Positions 34,064 through 44,275 of a stretch of DNA of 64,000 nucleotides are shown here, in pieces (positions within the stretch are counted from its first letter, which is position 1; the number at the start of each line of letters is the position of its first letter). The DNA is from Macrosoma leucophasiata (Eukaryota; Arthropoda; Insecta; Lepidoptera; Hedylidae). The notes under the pieces are model-generated. The model was not told the origin of the DNA. It saw only the letters and a program-made list of their open reading frames with translations, and searched no databases. The stretch is taken from positions 24,475,001 to 24,539,000 of the forward strand of contig JAWQUS010000001.1 in NCBI GenBank assembly GCA_036365455.1. The letters run 5' to 3'. A program made the position numbers and the translations under genes.

Positions 34064-34300
34064 ACTTGTGGTGGAGCTGCAGTGACGGAGCTCGCGGGCG
34101 TAGGCACCATCGCATTACCTAATATACTTGCCGCTAAATGGTAGTGTTCAGCACTATCGTGTTCCGGTCAGGTGGTAATGTAGGGCCTCAGGAGTGGTAA
34201 CGCATCTGCATTTTGACCTTGGTCTTTGTGTGGGTGTCTATGGGCTGCATTCATCACTTAACATCAATGTGAACTGCATGCTTGTTTGCCACTTCAATTA
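34064..34300 (+). repeat. family A repeat with internal deletion
   Basis: Runs from TACTTGTGGTGGAGCTGCAG to GCATGCTTGTTTGCCACTTC. About 35 bp of the TGTAATTTCCGGCACAGAGG region is missing after GGTGGTAATGTAGGG. A hairpin (34314-34353) adjoins it. Confidence 0.75.
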
Positions 34301-34313
34301 CCTAATTAATTAC

Positions 34314-34353
34314 CTTTTTTTATAATAATTGAAGTGCAATTATTATAAAAAAA
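34314..34353. repeat. AT-rich hairpin
   Basis: A T-run plus TATAATAATTG, the loop AAGTG, then CAATTATTATA plus an A-run. Confidence 0.7.
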
Positions 34354-34359
34354 AAATAT

Positions 34360-35928
34360 TGTGAAAAAAGCGTCGTCTCTGTAGGAACTACACGTACCTA
34401 TATATTACCTATTTAAACCTTGATTCTTGCAACTTTTGGAATCCAAATCAGGCCATCGGGCCTATTATCTCTTATTTCATTCCGTCCAGCTACCGATATT
34501 TTACTGAATAACGTAAATGGAATGATACTTATGCAAAACATGAGAATCAAATCGAGGACCGCGTCATTCACAACATTACTATTATTACTAAGCTACAATG
34601 GCAAAATATTTGTCATTACTCATCAAACCAGTCCACATTGTAAGTAAAGATAATATTTGTATTTAAATATCTCATTACAATAATTTAATTTTCATAATTA
34701 AAGAGACGCGCCGTGAATCGCATTCGTACGTTTTTAAATATTTTTTTGCACAGTTCGGTGCGCTGGCGCCGGGTGCCATGTTTTTTTGCACACATACGTA
34801 CAACATACGTTGAACATAAATAACGGTTCTCTTGGATGATTTATGATGTTTAATACGATATCGTCATTTGCGGGTCGGGCAGATGGCACGCAATGACCTG
34901 GGCAAGGCTGTTCGCTGGCCTTTCTGTTTGGCCGCGAATCGTTTATTCAATTACTAAATCATTTGTATTCATGTAGTGAAGCTCATCAGCTACAATAGAG
35001 AATTTTGAAGACGCTTGAAGATTCTTGATGCTATTCATGAATATATCTGGCCTCAACATGATCAGTAGGTATACTGATCCTGCATTTGAAATATAATTCA
35101 TGTTCCAGTTTAAAAATTAAACTTATTTTTGTAATAAAACGTTGGCATTATTAATTAATAGTTCAGTTGAAAAGTAAGTCATTGCTAGGGCAGTAACTGT
35201 AAACATTTGCAACACCGTTGGTTGTATACTTACTTAGTAAATAGGAACATTTGCAACGCGACAATTGCAAGTTGCTAGCCCTGAAGGTCTCTATTGTGCA
35301 TGTTAGCTATACATTTAATATAATTTGAAATTACTCACCCACTCGAGCAGTATCAGAGAGTATAAGAAACAGAAAAGATGCTTATCGCGTATCTTACCTG
35401 AAACAGAAGGAGATATTTTCAATTAGTAGATATTATGGTCAACATAATTAATTAATTACTTATAATCTTAAATAAGGCATCAGCACTCCTGAAATTGCGT
35501 TTGTACTACTTAGGCAATTTTAGAACTTTAATCAGGGTGCCTGATTTTTTTATAAGTTTCTTTGTAGACAATTTAGCACACATAACTTTATGATCCATAG
35601 GAGCGGCAATAACAGTGCAAACGAAAACAATCAGGGGAAACGAACAATAGATAATGGATTATAAAATGCTAGGTGCAATTCTTACAAACTATTGCTACGC
35701 TGAGATTCCTAATCGATTCCTGTCTCGGGGTAGGACCTGGTGAATTTCTATCACCAGACTCAAATAGCATCACTGGCGAATCATGGGTTCCTGTGCGAAC
35801 TTTCCTTGACTCCTTAGGAAAACATATGAAAACGCGAGGCAACTTCAGTGAACCAAGCGACACGTAGGTACGGTGAGTCAGAGCTCGGGGCGGCCGAATG
35901 AATCACGGCTCCTTAACGAGCTCTGCCC
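34360..35928. other. no gene recognised
   Basis: AT-rich with a GC-richer patch near 34740-34940. Frames of about 65-75 codons exist at 34420-34647 and, on both strands, at 35669-35867, without known motifs. Confidence 0.4.
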
Positions 35929-35936
35929 AAGTAGGG

Positions 35937-36244
35937 CAGTGTTGCTCGAAAAATAGTCGATAGCGCGATAGTACTATCGAAAATATCGCCATGCTGCAAT
36001 ACTATCGATAGTATCGATAGTATTGTTATAAACAATAGTCAATAAGGTCAATAGTATCGATAGTTTCGATAGTATCGATACTATCGAAACTATCGATACT
36101 AGCTAGTATCGATCCTATCGATAGTATCGATAGTATTGCAGCATGGCGATATTTTCGATAGTAATGTCGCGCTATCGACTATTTTTTCGAGGTCACGATA
36201 GTTCACAATACTATCGATAGACTATTACTATTGCAACAACACTG
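35937..36244. mobile_element. fold-back hAT-like element built of TATCGATA repeats, perfect 8-bp TSD
   Basis: Termini CAGTGTTG and CAACACTG, with AAGTAGGG directly on both sides (35929-35936 and 36245-36252). The arms share CGAAAAATAGTCGATAGCGCG, ACTATCGAAAATATCGCC and ATGCTGCAATACTATCGATA. The centre is a dense set of ATCGATAG units that are themselves palindromic. hAT assignment rests on the 8-bp TSD and the CAGTGTTG end. Non-coding; the right arm has an extra block of about 45 bp next to the terminus. Confidence 0.85.
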
Positions 36245-36384
36245 AAGTAGGGCGCGAACCACGAATCGGTTTACATGCCCTATTGAGGAATAAATAGGAC
36301 TGAGATACGTGTAATAACTAATGAATTCAAGTATGTAGTATCAAACTCATTAGAAAAATATAGTGAGTCACCGCGCGGATCGAC

Positions 36385-36540
36385 CGGCGACTGTGTGAAT
36401 CACGGCTCCTAACATCGGCTCAGAAATACGAGCTGAATACTAATACGCCCATTTGTCCGAACCTAGACGCCTTACACGTTATGTTAACTGCCCGATAAAA
36501 ATAAACGGGCTCCGTGTTATATGAGGCCTGTATAGTAGTT
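36385..36540. repeat. local repeat R, copy 1 of 3
   Basis: GTGAATCACGGCTCCTAA, TCGGCTCAGAAATACGAGCT, GAACCTAGACGCCTTACAC and AAAAATAAACGGGCTCCGTG. Copies 2 and 3 are at 37067-37205 and 37510-37662; a short piece is at about 35898-35925. Confidence 0.7.
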
Positions 36541-36616
36541 TGTTAGCGTGGTTATAGTCTCCAACCAGACTTATAAGGGATGAGATGAATAAAGACGTCC
36601 AAAGGCAGTAGATATG

Positions 36617-36979
36617 CGCATGGCCCAGCGGCTGGTGTAGATCGTAAGCGATCTGTTCGGTTAAGCACTACGGGCGCGGTCGGGTAGTGTGATGGGTGAC
36701 CGCTAGTGGCAAATTAAATGCGCGTTTCCGTGCTTCGGAGGGCACGTAAAGCCGTCGGTCCCGGTTGCTATCGATGGATAGCAGTCGTTAAACCTTGTCG
36801 GAGGCCTTATGGGCGGTTTGAAAACATCCGACAGTGGGTTGGCCACTAACCCACCCACCTCCACCAATCCGCATTGGAGCAGCGTGGTGGAGTAAGCTTC
36901 AGGCCTCCCTCCAAAAAGGGGAGAGACTCATGCCCAGCAGTGGAACGTATAATGGGTTGCCATTATTATTATTATCATT
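36617..36979 (+). mobile_element. 5S rRNA-derived SINE (SINE3-like), perfect 15-bp TSD
   Basis: Starts CGCATGGCCCAGCGG. GGTTAAGCACTACGGGCGCG and GTGATGGGTGACCGC follow the internal control region of 5S rRNA (TTAAGCA...GGGCGCGGT...GGATGGGTGACCGC), so it carries a Pol III type 1 promoter. The body is unrelated to 5S, and the 3' end is GGGTTGCCATTATTATTATT. AAGGCAGTAGATATG lies at 36602-36616 and 36980-36994, exact. It is inserted in the local repeat R region. Confidence 0.9.
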
Positions 36980-37066
36980 AAGGCAGTAGATATGTAGATG
37001 TATCATGATGAGGGCTATAAGAATAACCACCATGTAGTCAGCAGATTTTTAGTAGTTTTCCGTGAC

Positions 37067-37205
37067 TAACGGCTTCTTCATCGGCTCAGAAATACGAGCT
37101 GAATACTAGAGCTTATTTATCCAAACCTAGTCGCCTTAGATATGTTAAACTGCTCGATTAAAATAAACAGGCTTCGTGTTAAACGAACCCTCTGTCATTG
37201 TTTAT
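37067..37205. repeat. local repeat R, copy 2 of 3
   Basis: TAACGGCTTCTTCATCGGCT, CAGAAATACGAGCTGAATAC, CCAAACCTAGTCGCCTTAGA and AAATAAACAGGCTTCGTGTT match copies 1 and 3 in order. Confidence 0.7.
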
Positions 37206-37319
37206 AAACGTGGTTTTAGTTGCTTCATCCCGATTTGTACAGGGGAGCATGAACTATCACGCGCAAAGACAACATTTTGATGCCTCATAATGAGGACTAT
37301 CAAAATAAAAATGCGCATA

Positions 37320-37440
37320 CACTCACAGTCCCACATTAGGTATAAACCTGTATCTTGGGTGCCGTTGTACACACTCAACACATACACAAACATCCAGATC
37401 AGAAATAAATATAGGCCATACATACATTTGTGCCGGTGAA
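37320..37440 (-). mobile_element. SINE-H copy
   Basis: Plus strand: CCCACATTAGGTATAAACCT, GTATCTTGGGTGCCGTTGTA, CACATACACAAACATCCAGA and ATTTGTGCCGGTGAACC (inverted B-box side). Confidence 0.65.
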
Positions 37441-37509
37441 CCTTGTTTTAAAAAAAATAAGTAGGTACCACCATGTTGACTACATGGATGATTTTCCGTT
37501 CCGTTTTCG

Positions 37510-37662
37510 GTGAATCACGGATCCTAAATCGATTCAGCAATACGGGCTGAATATTTACTCGCTCGTCCTAAACCTAGACGCCACACACATTAAATCTTAA
37601 ACTGCTCGATAGAAATAAACAAAGGCTTTGTGTTAAATGACCCTTCTGTCAAACTTTATTAG
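37510..37662. repeat. local repeat R, copy 3 of 3
   Basis: GGTGAATCACGGATCCTAAA, GCAATACGGGCTGAATATTT, CTAAACCTAGACGCCACACA and GAAATAAACAAAGGCTTTGT. Confidence 0.7.
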
Positions 37663-37694
37663 GGCAGATAAAGTAGATGATTCTTCCAGAGGAA

Positions 37695-37862
37695 GAGAAT
37701 CCTTCGACTAGTGCAGTCAGTCAACCGAAAAATGGGAAGCAGCGTCCGGCGATAAAACTTCTGCCACTGCGATCGCCAATCCGCTTGCCAAGCGTGGCGA
37801 TTATGGCATATAGGCTTTAGTCCAGCAGTGGACATCTTTCGACTGTTATGATGATGATGACG
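37695..37862 (+). mobile_element. LINE-D 3' end
   Basis: TTCGACTAGTGCAGTCAGTC, TTGCCAAGCGTGGCGATTAT, GTCCAGCAGTGGACATCTTT, then ATGATGATGATGA. Confidence 0.65.
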
Positions 37863-38304
37863 CTGAGGGTATGTAAATATCTACTGCTGTATACAGATAA
37901 TAAAATATTTTTTAAATACAGGCGTGAAGTTACGTATTTTAAAATATCGACTAAGGGATTACGTGGAAACCTCACTACATTTTATCTACGATCATGTAAG
38001 CGTCGTGTGTAAACAGTAAACAGCCGACAATTTCCAATTGAAATTAAATAAGCATTAACGTTTAATTGAAACGCGATGGCGTCGCGCGATTAATGGGATC
38101 ACGCATGTCACACACACGCGTGTATACAAATAAACATATTTGGGTAATGTGATCGTGGAAAGTAAAAACCGGCCAAGTACGTGTCGCACAATGAAAAATA
38201 TACAGTTCTGTTTCGCCAAGGCCATCTTATAGTAGGTAAGTGTAATAATAATAAATATTGCACATCGACCTTAGTAAGATGACTTCGGCTTAATTCGTGT
38301 CCGC

Positions 38305-38583
38305 CATAGAGCAACACCGGAGGGGAGTAGCCATATGCAGGCTTTCCCCTCTGTCAAAGCACAAGTCCAAATGGGCCTATATCTGTCGCATAGATGTTTA
38401 AATGTGTGCGTGCAATTGTTTCTGTATTTTGTTCAAGTCAAGGTAATAGACAATTTTTGTAGTGTGCGTGTGTGTCGCACGCATTTCCCCTCGCAAAAAA
38501 TGACAGACTGTTTTGCATCGGTAATAAACGCTATGGCTACTCCCCTCCGGTCCGCCGCGGCCGGTGGCCCGTGTTGCTCTATG
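38305..38583 (+). mobile_element. hAT-like MITE (CATAGAGCAAC family), 8-bp TSD
   Basis: Right terminus ATGGCTACTCCCCTCCGGTC to GTTGCTCTATG; left terminus CATAGAGCAACACCGGAGGG, lacking about 30 bp of the usual TIR. GTGTCCGC (38297-38304) and GTGTCCGT (38584-38591) form the target duplication with one change. The interior holds AGATGTTTAAATGTGTGCGTG and GACTGTTTTGCATCGGTAAT, shared with the sister copies. It is non-coding. Confidence 0.85.
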
Positions 38584-38588
38584 GTGTC

Positions 38589-38700
38589 CGTAGAGCGTTA
38601 TCTCTTTCGCGCGCTATCTAATTGACGTTTGTCGACCATTTTAAACAAGTTTTGGCCAATATCGGGCTATCAATGTTTACGTAGGCAGCATAGAGCAACA
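38589..38700 (-). repeat. GTAGAGC dispersed repeat, reverse copy
   Basis: GTAGAGCGTTATCTCTTTCG, TTTGTCGACCATTTTAAACA, AGTTTTGGCCAATATCGGGC and TTTACGTAGGCAGC are the reverse of 10035-10125. It directly abuts the hAT MITE, so that MITE landed at or near its edge. GCATAGAGCAAC at about 38692 resembles a lone hAT end. Confidence 0.6.
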
Positions 38701-38704
38701 TACA

Positions 38705-38830
38705 TTAATTACCAACTACCCGGAACACGATAGAGCTGAACACTTCCATTTGGCGGCAGATAGCTCAGGTAGGTAATGCGAAGGTGCAAACCCCCTCGAG
38801 TCTTTACATCGGAATTCTGCCACCGGTCTA
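38705..38830 (-). repeat. family A repeat, 5' half, diverged
   Basis: ATTACCAACTACCCGGAACA, CGATAGAGCTGAACACTTCC, ATTTGGCGGCAGATAGCTCA and TGCCACCGGTC. Confidence 0.6.
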
Positions 38831-38878
38831 TTGACATCTACACCAAAAGAGTTCCGAGTATCAGAAAGAAACAAGGTT

Positions 38879-39161
38879 TTTTTTATGTAATGAAAGTGGA
38901 AAACAAGCATGCAGTTCACATTGATGTTAAGTGATTACTGCAGCCTATAGACACTTACACAAATACCAAGGTCAAAATGCAGATGCGTTACCACTCCTGA
39001 GCCCTAAGGTGTTATGTCTCTGTGCCGTAAATTACAGGGCCGTACATTACCACCTGACCGGAACACGATAGTGCTGAACACTACCATTTAGCGGCAAGTA
39101 TATTAGGTAATGCGGTGGTGCCTACGCCCGCGAGCTCCGTCACTGGAGCTCTACCACCAGA
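38879..39161 (-). repeat. family A repeat, full length
   Basis: Plus strand from TTTTTTATGTAATGAAAGTG and ACAAGCATGCAGTTCACATT to GAGCTCCGTCACTGGAGCTC and TACCACCAG. Confidence 0.85.
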
Positions 39162-39409
39162 AAATTTTAATTTAAAACTTGAAATTACAGTGCCATTTAA
39201 CCGGAACTTGATAGTGCTGAACACTATTTTTAACTGCCTTAGTCCAGAATTAGCATTTTGCTATTGCGACGCTCTGGTCCTGGGTTTATCCCCGGGTCGG
39301 ATATCGGTGCTATTGGGCATTTTCCAATCTTCTACAATATTCTCAGTGCCACCCTTGGAGTTTGGTGTAGTGTCTGGCGATAATAGGTTCGCCTCATATC
39401 ATCACTCTG

Positions 39410-39500
39410 GCCGAAAGACATCCACTGCCGTACAAAGCCTTCTCCAGATGGGAGAATATGTCATAATCTTGGCTCGCTTGGCAGGCAGAATGGTGATTAC
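39410..39500 (-). mobile_element. LINE-D 3' fragment
   Basis: GGCCGAAAGACATCCACTGC, CAAAGCCTTCTCCAGATGGG and GCTCGCTTGGCAGGCAGAAT are the reverse of the LINE-D end, with the CAGCAGTGGATGTC boundary mutated. Confidence 0.5.
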
Positions 39501-39679
39501 GGTGGCGGTAGTTTTTTCGTGGGACGCTGCTGCCCGTTCCGCGTTATTTTCACTGCCGACCAATTGGAATGGTTTGGTCGCCATTGTTCGGCTGACTGAC
39601 TTTCAACTTTGACTGAAATTCTTCCGCTAGTTGGGTCGTCGTGTCCCGACGCTAGAGTATCGCCTCATGTGATATAACA

Positions 39680-39742
39680 TAACTGGCGAATCGTAGGCGT
39701 TTGCATGTATGCTTGAATGCACACATTTATCTCCCCATTTGA
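39680..39742 (+). mobile_element. SINE-B tail fragment
   Basis: ACTGGCGAATCGTAGGCGTT, TGCATGTATGCTTGAATGCA and CACATTTATCTC. Confidence 0.55.
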
Positions 39743-40263
39743 GAAATAGCGGCGAAGCTATTTCTATAGTATCTGCTAAATATCGCGGCGATTAAAGTAA
39801 CGCGGTGGTGACTCCCTGTCCGGTCCGGCGATCCGGAACTCTACCATTGCAATGTGATAAGGCGATCCCGAACATGTTCATGTTAATTACTAACAGCACT
39901 TACTGCACTAGATTATACGTTAGCAAAGGGCAAACACCTCGGCTTATCTTTAGAACTGGCATGCGCTTATGTAATCATTACAATTATGTTATAATGCACT
40001 TTGTATTGTTTTACAATTTTCCGTTGTTGACGGTATGAGTAAAAAATCTTAAGGACAACGTTGCTGGGAATGATTTATAAGTTTATAAAAAAAATAATAG
40101 GAAGCCCTCACAATCCGTAGCTTTGCGAAATGTAGAGGTAACCTTCCGGAAGAAAAGGACACATAGTTTGATTAAGTAAACACAAACATCCGAAAAGCAA
40201 CATCAAATAAATTTAATCATAATTACGATGCAAATTTATAAATAGTATACTTAAAGAAAAATA

Positions 40264-40553
40264 TTTTTTTTTTATATGTAATGGAAGTGATAAACAAGCA
40301 TGCAGTTCACATTGATGTTAAGTGATGACTGCAGCCTATAGACACCCACACAAAGACCAAGGTCAAAATGCAGATGCGTTACCACTCCTGAGGCCTAAGG
40401 TCTTATGCCTCTGTGCCGGAAATTACAGGGCCGTACATTACCACCTGACCGGAACACGATAGTGTTGAACACTACCATTTAGCGGCAAGTATATTAGGTA
40501 ATGCGGTGGTGCCTACGCCCGCGAGCTCCGTCACTGGAGCTCTACCACCAGTA
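40264..40553 (-). repeat. family A repeat, full length, well preserved
   Basis: Plus strand: TTTTTTTTATATGTAATGGA, TGCAGTTCACATTGATGTTA, GAAATTACAGGGCCGTACAT and CGCCCGCGAGCTCCGTCACT up to ACCACCAGTA. One of the least decayed copies in the window, so a useful consensus source. Confidence 0.85.
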
Positions 40554-40687
40554 AAAATTACCATTATGAGGATAAATATTAACAGTACAGATATAAACAA
40601 ATTCTTGACAGTTTTTGTATGGCGTACTGGGTGCAACTTTCTCGCCTCCATAGCGTCGCGCGCCCCGCACGATTATCCTGTCATTAC

Positions 40688-40990
40688 CATGGAGCAACAT
40701 TGGGAATAGCCATAGTGTTTATAACCGATGCAAAACAGTTTGTCATTTTTAGCGGAGGGGGGGGGGGGGTTCGTGTGAAACACACACACAACAAAAGTCG
40801 TCTATTACTACGAAACTCACACCTTGACTTGAACAAAATACATAAACGATTTAACGCACGCATTCAAACATCTCGGCGACAGACATGGAAACACATGTGC
40901 TGGTCCTTAGACACAGGGGAAAGCCTGTATATTGCTACTCCCTTCCGGTCCGCCGCGGCCGATGGGCCCGGTGGCCCGTGTTGCTTTATG
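40688..40990 (-). mobile_element. hAT-like MITE (CATAGAGCAAC family), 8-bp TSD
   Basis: Left CATGGAGCAACATTGGGAAT, right GGTGGCCCGTGTTGCTTTATG. GTCATTAC (40680-40687) and CTCATTAC (40991-40998) match at 7 of 8 positions. Opposite orientation to the sister copies: ACTACGAAACTCACACCTTG and ACACACATTTAAACATCT-type interior in reverse. A G-run of about ten lies at 40757-40768. Confidence 0.8.
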
Positions 40991-40999
40991 CTCATTACA

Positions 41000-42290
41000 C
41001 GTGCCTTGGACGACTGTAGGTAATTAATACGTTCTTTAGGCAGTGGTTGTCGTCGATTTTTACAATTCTGGCCAGTGCCAGGATAGTAAAAATCGACACA
41101 GTACTAAATATCGGATGCATAAGCTGTCCAACAAAAAAAAAACCTAACTCATGTTTGCAACGCGGCGGTTATTTACCCCACTGAATTACACATTCCCATT
41201 ACACACACAGTAGGTGTTAGAAACCTACTGAACGCATAGGCGTAGATAGGGCACGTTTACTTGGTAAATAATGGAGTCAGAAGAGAAATTAGTTCAAATT
41301 ACGTGGTTTATCGCGACAGTATTTCCTAATAATATTTCTACATAAGAAATATTATTAGGAAATACATTTTAAAGGTTAACATTGTATACAATCAACTCTA
41401 CTACTGGGCAGTTTCTCTCTCATTAGGTACATTGGGAAAGGGATTCAAGTCTTAATTTTAAATATTGCGTGTGGATTAAAAATATAGATTAAGTAGAATC
41501 ATAACTGAGATAATATAATTATTACGTAATGAAACTCTTTCGTCTGCTTCAAATTTAATCACACCTTAGCTAAAAAATCGTGCTGTTCTCAAGTTTCATA
41601 CATGCAAAATTGTTTTTTTGAACAGAGAGGATTTTAGTTGCGATTTTGGTTCGGGCAAAGCATATGAGATCGACTGCCAGTCATGCATGTCCGACATGTT
41701 TTAAGAGAATTAAAACTGAAATCAACAATAACAAAACACCAATTTAATCAAAAGATACACGCCAAAATGAAAGCCTAGGCAAAGTTATAGGCAATCCAAT
41801 TAATACTAGGGCTCGTCCAGTCATAAATCCGGCGCTGTCGATTATATCGATAACAATGGCGGAAAAGTTTCTGCTACCCGCAAATACATTTGATAAATGA
41901 CATACATACAGAATGGGAGTGTCCAGTCGATGAATGGAAAAATGTACGAGAGGTATATTTTATGGCATGAATTGGGGAAAAAATTGTTTTTCTTTGCCCG
42001 CTTGGACTTCGCTTTGGCCGACTTTGTTAAGTACAATATTTTCCGAGCAGTTTGGATTTGCAAAGGCTTGGTGGTGAAAGTTTATAAAGAGCTTTTTCAT
42101 ATTTGTTCTCGTAGCAATTTGTTTTATTTTTTTATGAGATTCTTTATTTACGGCTGTAAATATAGGCAAACACATTATTCTATATTATGTTTTACACATT
42201 TTTTGCTCACATGCAAATACGTACCGACCATACGTCATTTTTTGTGGTATTGGAGTAGGGAGCGAGTCTTTTTTCGATAAACAGATTTGG
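41000..42290. other. no gene recognised
   Basis: AT-rich. Both strands have a frame of 70-125 codons around 41840-42280 with no recognisable motif; the plus-strand one is rich in F, Y and basic residues, typical of chance reading of AT-rich DNA. Confidence 0.4.
41321..41367. repeat. perfect hairpin, 21-bp arms, 5-base loop
   Basis: GTATTTCCTAATAATATTTC plus T, the loop ACATA, then the exact inverse. Confidence 0.9.
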
Positions 42291-42293
42291 AAA

Positions 42294-42334
42294 ACTCATA
42301 CATCAAATACAACGCATTTATTTGATGTATGAGT
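42294..42334. repeat. perfect hairpin, 16-bp arms, 9-base loop
   Basis: ACTCATACATCAAATA, the loop CAACGCATT, then TATTTGATGTATGAGT. Confidence 0.9.
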
Positions 42335-42587
42335 TACCCGGTTACCGTGGATATTATGCAAAGTAGGCCTTGGTGGCAGTTAATGTATAATTATAATAAC
42401 TATAGGCAAACATATATTTTATTTCTCAAACGTGTGGTTTCCCGATTCATATCAGAAATTAACCGGATCACTCTTGTGCGTCGTGATTCGTCGCGCGCGC
42501 CAGCGCGCGGCGCGGTATAGGATTCGAGGCAAGTGCCCCTTTTCCTCGGCATCTTCTGCTCCCATAGTAATAGGAGCGGCGTCTTGT

Positions 42588-42665
42588 CTGGGTGGCGCAG
42601 TGGTAAGCGCCGCGTCGCCGATTAGGGCGCAGCGACGGAGTAGGCGCCTCCCAAGTGTGGTCCAT
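42588..42665 (+). other. tRNA-like fragment (box-A type), no clear B box
   Basis: GTCTGGGTGGCGCAGTGGTA followed by AGCGCCGCG is a good tRNA D-arm/box A. GTTCGANTCC is not found downstream (AGCGACGGAGTAGGCGCC instead). Most likely the head of a tRNA-derived SINE or a tRNA pseudogene. Confidence 0.4.
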
Positions 42666-43099
42666 CACTCTTGTTCTTAGGCCGTATTTCTGAACGGAAT
42701 ACTCTTCCATGTTCACTGTCAGGAACATGTCTATCTTATTTCCTTAAGGTCAGTATCAGATCGACACATGAAATGGAAAACTGTCGTCTCTTTTATGTAA
42801 TAAGAGTAAAACGCTGCCAACATCTCAAGGAAAACAAGACGTGACACATCCAACTTACTTGGCGTTCTATCTAGATCTAGACAAATGTCAAGCTTTCAAC
42901 CTAATTGTATAGAAAGGCGCAAACCCGATAGCTCACGATTGTCGCTATTTAATTGAGTGAAATTGGTATTTAATCGAGTGTCGGCCGTAAACGACACCGG
43001 CATAAAAGCAATGATACCCACTCGCCATTCAACAACTTTAAGTTATGAACGTGGGCCCAGTTATCTGCAGTGTGGGGCGCAGTGCACGGGATGTTGGCT

Positions 43100-43141
43100 G
43101 ATTGGTTTGCTGTATATATATATATATACAGCAAACCAATC
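43100..43141. repeat. perfect 42-bp palindrome
   Basis: GATTGGTTTGCTGTATATATA is followed by its exact inverse, with the TA run at the centre. Confidence 0.9.
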
Positions 43142-43152
43142 ACCAACCCCAA

Positions 43153-43214
43153 CCCCAAAATATTAATCCATATCGAAGATATATATATCTTCGATATGGA
43201 TTAATATTTTGGGG
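43153..43214. repeat. perfect 62-bp palindrome
   Basis: CCCCAAAATATTAATCCATA then TCGAAGATATA, followed by the exact inverse with no spacer. The right arm is continuous with the LINE fragment that follows. Confidence 0.95.
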
Positions 43215-43650
43215 TAACTCGACGGAAAAAGAATCAGCATTCAAATCACAAAAAAGATGTCTACGGGCGATGTTCAAACTGGCGAAAACAGATAGCTGCG
43301 TACCCTATTTTAAAAAACACCAAAATTTAACTTTACCTTCCTTGTACATATTAGAAGTAGCTGTGTTTGTTAAGTCAAATCCACATTACTATAATCGTTT
43401 AGCTGACACATATCGACGCAGTAGACGTGATAATAGTCAACTTTGTCTCCAATCCGCCAAGACGGTCCGTCCTGATGCGCAAAAGTGTTTACTGCATGGC
43501 ACCAGTCATTTATAACAATATACCTAAAAGTTGGAAGGAACTCCCTCAACTTGTTTTCAAAAATAAACTACGCAAATTTTTGACTGCCAGAGCATACTAT
43601 AGTGTCACTGAATTCCTATATGAAAAACAATTTGTACTGACATAATTAAA
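43196..43650 (+). pseudogene. LINE reverse transcriptase C-terminus (CR1/Jockey-like)
   Basis: In the first frame: QKRCLRAMFKLAKTDSCVPY, FKKHQNLTLPSLYILEVAVF, NPHYYNRLADTYRRSRRDNS. A frameshift at about 43480-43500 leads to YNNIPKSWKELPQLVFKNKL and RKFLTARAYYSVTEFL. The order QKR-R-I, PSLYILE, then YN-IP---K-L and VFK-KL--FL----YYSV-EFL is the C-terminal tail after the RT domain in arthropod Jockey/CR1-type LINEs. 5'-truncated at the palindrome; one frameshift, otherwise intact. Confidence 0.8.
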
Positions 43651-43938
43651 CTGATAATTCCATAATTTTATTTTCCTATCATTGAGTAATTGTAATAAAC
43701 CTGACATTAAATAATTTGAATATAATATCGATCTCTGTATGTAATTATAATCATGATAAATACCATTAAATTAATATTGTCTCGTTAACTTTTCAAAACA
43801 TAAAAAAAAAAAAATTTTTTTTGCACGTCACTCTGTGACAAACATGTCTGCGCTTAATTTGTTTTTGTCATCCTGTATGTATACCTTCGATGTATGTACA
43901 CACACATGTTTATGTAAATAAATATTATCTTATCTTAT

Positions 43939-43941
<3 letters not shown>
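43651..43941 (+). mobile_element. 3' UTR and (TTATC)n tail of the same LINE
   Basis: GCACGTCACTCTGTGACAAA, then TGTTTATGTAAATAAATATT and TATCTTATCTTATCTTA. A 5-bp microsatellite end after AATAAATA fits a LINE 3' terminus. Confidence 0.65.

Positions 43942-44013
<72 letters not shown>
43942..44013. repeat. (TA)n microsatellite, two blocks split by AGGTA
   Basis: Two TA runs of about 35 bp each, separated by TAGGTATA. The second also ends TAGGTATA, so the block itself was duplicated. It directly follows the LINE tail. Confidence 0.9.
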
Positions 44014-44016
<3 letters not shown>

Positions 44017-44275
44017 TATATTGTAATGTTCTTCAGAAAAAAGAAGCAATCAATGCGGAATATCGCCAAAAAGCTCCGGAGACCGAGCTCGAGGGAAAGA
44101 TAGAGTAATGCACTAGTAAAACAGTTATAATGGTGGCATCACTTAATCCATCTGTAGCTAAATATGTTTTCAACGCTACAGTGTTCTTCGATGATTTGAG
44201 GATGGAGCCTCTAGGCCTCTAAAGTAGCAGTGCGCGAGATAGAACGTAGATACCTACTTAAATTAAAATTGTCAT

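Noticed and set aside
39115..39612. 165-codon plus-strand frame
   Set aside because: Starts inside a reversed family A copy and ends in a reversed LINE-D end; an antisense reading of repeats.
41897..42280. 127-codon frame rich in aromatic and basic residues
   Set aside because: The minus strand is open over the same region. Composition is what AT-rich DNA gives by chance, and no membrane protein or domain pattern is convincing.
43942..44013. Long AT stretch as a possible origin or matrix-attachment site
   Set aside because: A pure (TA)n microsatellite following a LINE tail explains it; nothing else supports a functional role.
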